Origin: Candidatus Microthrix parvicella Bio17-1 | GTDB taxonomy: Bacteria > Actinomycetota > Acidimicrobiia > Acidimicrobiales > Microtrichaceae | DNA length: 43,116 nt | Assembly (NCBI RefSeq): GCF_000299415.1 | Contig: NZ_AMPG01000010.1 | Coordinates: forward strand, 1-43,116 | Direction: 5' to 3' | In this document: in pieces, positions 41,444 to 43,116 of the stretch | Layout: each line of letters opens with the position of its first letter | Numbering within the stretch: position 1 is the first letter of the stretch | The notes under the pieces: generated by a model | Told to the model about the DNA's origin: nothing | What the model saw: only the letters and a program-made list of their open reading frames with translations | Database searches by the model: none | Made by a program: the position numbers and the translations under genes

Positions 41444-41860
41444 CAGGTTCTTGAGGAAGGCGAGGGTGCCGGTGTCGGGCTGGTAGCGGCCGGGGCTGGT
41501 GTTGGGTGGTGTGGTCCGGTTGAGGGCGGTTTCTTTGGTGCCCATGTCGGCGTGCATGTAGATCTGGGTGGTCTCGATTGTTTCGTGGCCGAGCCAGAGC
41601 GCGATGACGGTGATGTCGACGCCGGCTTGGAGGAGGGCCATGGCACAGGTGTGCCGGAGGGTGTGCGGAGTCACATTTTTGGTGGTTAGGGATGGATGCC
41701 TGGCGGCGGCTGTTGCGGTGTGTTTGGTGACGAGGTGGGCAATGGAGTCTCGGCTGAGGTGGGTCCGACGTCCGCTGGGGAACAACGGATCGTCGGGTTG
41801 CCCGTTGCGTTCTCGGAGCCATTCTCCGAGGACAGCGATCACTGGGGTGCCCCGAGGATT
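41441..41860 (-). pseudogene. Tyrosine recombinase, C-terminal fragment (RIT-like)
   Basis: Codons from 41860 to the stop at 41441 (139 residues) encode the catalytic end of a tyrosine recombinase: HTLRHT (His-x2-Arg), LGHETIETT (second His) and the nucleophile Tyr in TQIYMHAD. The tail GRYQPDTGTLAFLKNL resembles, from memory, the third recombinase of recombinase-in-trio elements. The N-terminal half, including the first catalytic Arg, is missing because the IS3-family element begins at 41861, in the middle of the gene; the rest may lie beyond 43098. The fragment alone should be inactive. Confidence 0.8.
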
Positions 41861-41870
41861 TCGGACAGTG
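41861..41870. repeat. IS left inverted repeat
   Basis: TCGGACAGTG, the inverse of 43089-43098. Similarity stops after about 10 bases. Confidence 0.75.
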
Positions 41871-41908
41871 GGTGATTGATAACATCCACTGACACAAAGG
41901 AATCCAAT

Positions 41909-42199
41909 ATGGTACGCAAACGAACAAAATACTCTGACACTTTCAAGGCCGAGGCCGTGAAAATGGTGATCGACGGTTCCCGGCCGATCGCCACGGTCGC
42001 CAACGAGTTGGACATCAACCCGGGCACACTCGGTGTGTGGGTCAACAAGTACCGTGATGCCCACCCGATCGAGGAGGACCCTTTGACCCCAGCCGAACGT
42101 ATCCAATTCTGCGAACTCCAAGCCGAGAACCGGGAACTCCGAATGAAAAACGAGTTCTTGGGAAAAGCGGCGTCCTTCTTCGCCCAGGAGTATCGGTGA
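41909..42199 (+). CDS. IS3-family transposase OrfA
   Basis: A 96-residue DNA-binding subunit: KYSDTFKAEAVKMVIDG and the helix-turn-helix segment IATVANELDINPGTLGVWVNKY (about 25-47), then a leucine-zipper-like helix (RIQFCELQAENRELRMKNEFL, about 62-82). ATG 41909 has AAAGGA with 7-base spacing; the frame extends to 41876. The end overlaps orfB by four bases. Confidence 0.92.
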   Translation: MVRKRTKYSDTFKAEAVKMVIDGSRPIATVANELDINPGTLGVWVNKYRDAHPIEEDPLTPAERIQFCELQAENRELRMKNEFLGKAASFFAQEYR

Positions 42200-43074
42200 T
42201 CTCGAAGTACGAGTTCATCGACGGGGGGCAGGCGAACTACCCGGTCACCAAGATGTGTTTATGGGCGGGCGTGTCGAAGTCCGGCTACTACGACTGGCGG
42301 AAACGTCCGCTGTCAGCAACCGCGGAACGACGCGAGGAACTGGCGGTCGATGTCCGCAAGGTCTTCGATGCATCCGATGGCACCTACGGGCACCGTCGGG
42401 TCCATGCCGAGCTGGGCCGCAAGAAGATCGCTGCCGGCCTTGAACTGGTCCGTCGGGTGATGGTCGAGGGTGACATGGTTGCCTGTCAGCCCAGGCCATA
42501 CAGGCGAACGACCGACCCTGACGGCACGCCGAGCACGGCGGACTTGGTCGACCGGGACTTCACCGCCGCGGAGCCGGGCGTGAAGCTGGTCGGTGATATC
42601 ACCTATATCCGCACGTGGGAAGGGTGGGTGTACTTGGCGACGGTGATCGATTGTTTCTCGAAGATGGTGGTCGGGTTCGCGATGGCCGACCATATGCGCA
42701 CCGGTCTGGTGATCGACGCGTTGCAGGCCGCGATCGACGCTGGTGGCATTCAGTCGAATGCCATCTTTCATTCGGATCATGGGGCGCAGTACACCTCTGA
42801 GGAGTTCAAAGCGTTCCTTGCGTCAAATGACATGGTTGGGTCGATGGGTAAGACCGGGGTGTGTTGGGATAATGCTATGGCGGAATCGTTTTTTGCTTCG
42901 TTGAAGAACGAGTTCGTTTATCGGACAGTGTTCCCGACACGAAGAAAGGCTGTTTCGGGTATTGCGCATTGGATCGAGATTTGGTATAATCGTTCCAGGC
43001 TTCATTCGGGGATCGGTTACCGGACACCGGTTGAAGTGCATGACAGCTATCGCGACGAGACACGGGCAGCGTAA
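42196..43074 (+). CDS. IS3-family transposase OrfB (DDE)
   Basis: A 292-residue rve-fold transposase. An HTH_21-like segment (TYGHRRVHAEL near 60) precedes the catalytic core: first Asp in GDITYI, second Asp in FHSDHGAQYTS, and Glu in NAMAESFFASLKNEF, with the usual D-x-x-35-E spacing. GTG 42196 forms a GTGA overlap with orfA, suggesting re-initiation instead of, or besides, the -1 frameshift common in the family. It looks complete. Confidence 0.94.
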   Translation: MISKYEFIDGGQANYPVTKMCLWAGVSKSGYYDWRKRPLSATAERREELAVDVRKVFDASDGTYGHRRVHAELGRKKIAAGLELVRRVMVEGDMVACQPRPYRRTTDPDGTPSTADLVDRDFTAAEPGVKLVGDITYIRTWEGWVYLATVIDCFSKMVVGFAMADHMRTGLVIDALQAAIDAGGIQSNAIFHSDHGAQYTSEEFKAFLASNDMVGSMGKTGVCWDNAMAESFFASLKNEFVYRTVFPTRRKAVSGIAHWIEIWYNRSRLHSGIGYRTPVEVHDSYRDETRAA

Positions 43075-43088
43075 GGGCTGCCACAGAT

Positions 43089-43098
43089 CACTGTCCGA
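43089..43098. repeat. IS right inverted repeat
   Basis: CACTGTCCGA, the inverse of 41861-41870. Confidence 0.75.
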
Positions 43099-43116
43099 GA
43101 AACGCGGGGCTCACCA
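43099..43116. other. Flank right of the IS
   Basis: Eighteen bases remain before the window end. If the recombinase gene was only split, they should encode part of its N-terminal half on the minus strand; they are too few to tell. Confidence 0.4.

Larger units (their letters stand above)
41861..43098 (+). mobile_element. IS3-family insertion sequence, apparently complete
   Basis: A 1,238-bp element bounded by 10-bp perfect inverted repeats and carrying the two typical overlapping transposase genes. Both genes look intact, and the catalytic triad is present. It interrupts the recombinase gene. I see no 3-4 base target duplication (left flank GATT, right flank GAAA), so the exact ends or a later rearrangement remain open. 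Base use is slightly lower in GC than in the surrounding genes. Confidence 0.88.

Noticed and set aside
41858-43102. Target-site duplication of the IS element
   Set aside because: Left GATT and right GAAA do not match at any small offset I tried.

Overview
The window is a gene-dense, high-GC (mid-60s % by eye) actinobacterial chromosome segment. It carries a fused two-domain radical-SAM FbiC for coenzyme F420, the proteasomal ATPase ARC/Mpa and the Pup deamidase Dop, with many GTG starts and 4-base stop/start overlaps. A mid-branching actinobacterium such as an Acidimicrobiia (Microthrix/Ilumatobacter type) fits, but that placement is inference; there is no rRNA, tRNA or CRISPR here to test it.

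Layout. 1-8.5 kb: a lipoprotein gene cut by the left edge, a TauE/SafE permease, quinolinate synthase nadA coupled to an alpha/beta hydrolase, a CPA2 cation/proton antiporter, a DUF3151-like gene coupled to a sphingosine-1-phosphate-lyase-like PLP enzyme, a rhodanese and RNase D. 8.5-10 kb: a structured leader, a 60-residue cysteine protein, a YkgJ/DUF3109-like cysteine protein and a 70-residue protein. 10-25 kb: Kup, a TagF-like polymerase with a GT2 glycosyltransferase, a second hydrolase, an LldD-like oxidase, a coupled minus-strand run (large membrane protein, GtrB-like glycosyltransferase, fbiC), then transaldolase and transketolase. 25-29 kb: FIST protein, NfeD and SPFH proteins, an Mrr-like nuclease. 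29-35.5 kb: thioesterase II, a coupled ADP-forming acyl-CoA synthetase beta/alpha pair, a PBP4-type DD-peptidase, a LON-domain protein and three small envelope-type proteins. 35.5-41.2 kb: a ThiS-like sulfur carrier (TtuB-like), TtuA, TrmI, a D-type ferredoxin (reverse), ARC and Dop. 41.2-43.1 kb: nested mobile DNA.

The most interesting block is 35.5-41.2 kb. A tRNA T-loop modification set (sulfur carrier, TtuA with every expected cysteine, and the m1A58 methyltransferase) lies next to the Pup-proteasome genes. Just after dop, where pup usually sits, there is an HNH-nuclease remnant, a tyrosine-recombinase (RIT-like) element end and a complete IS3-family element that has split the recombinase.

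Two sequence habits recur. At least nine genes have a TANNNT box ending 6-8 bases before the start codon, as expected for leaderless mRNAs. Four tandem arrays, inside or between genes, all have a period of exactly 15 bases. Long open frames antisense to kup, tkt, dop and RNase D are composition shadows and are not annotated.
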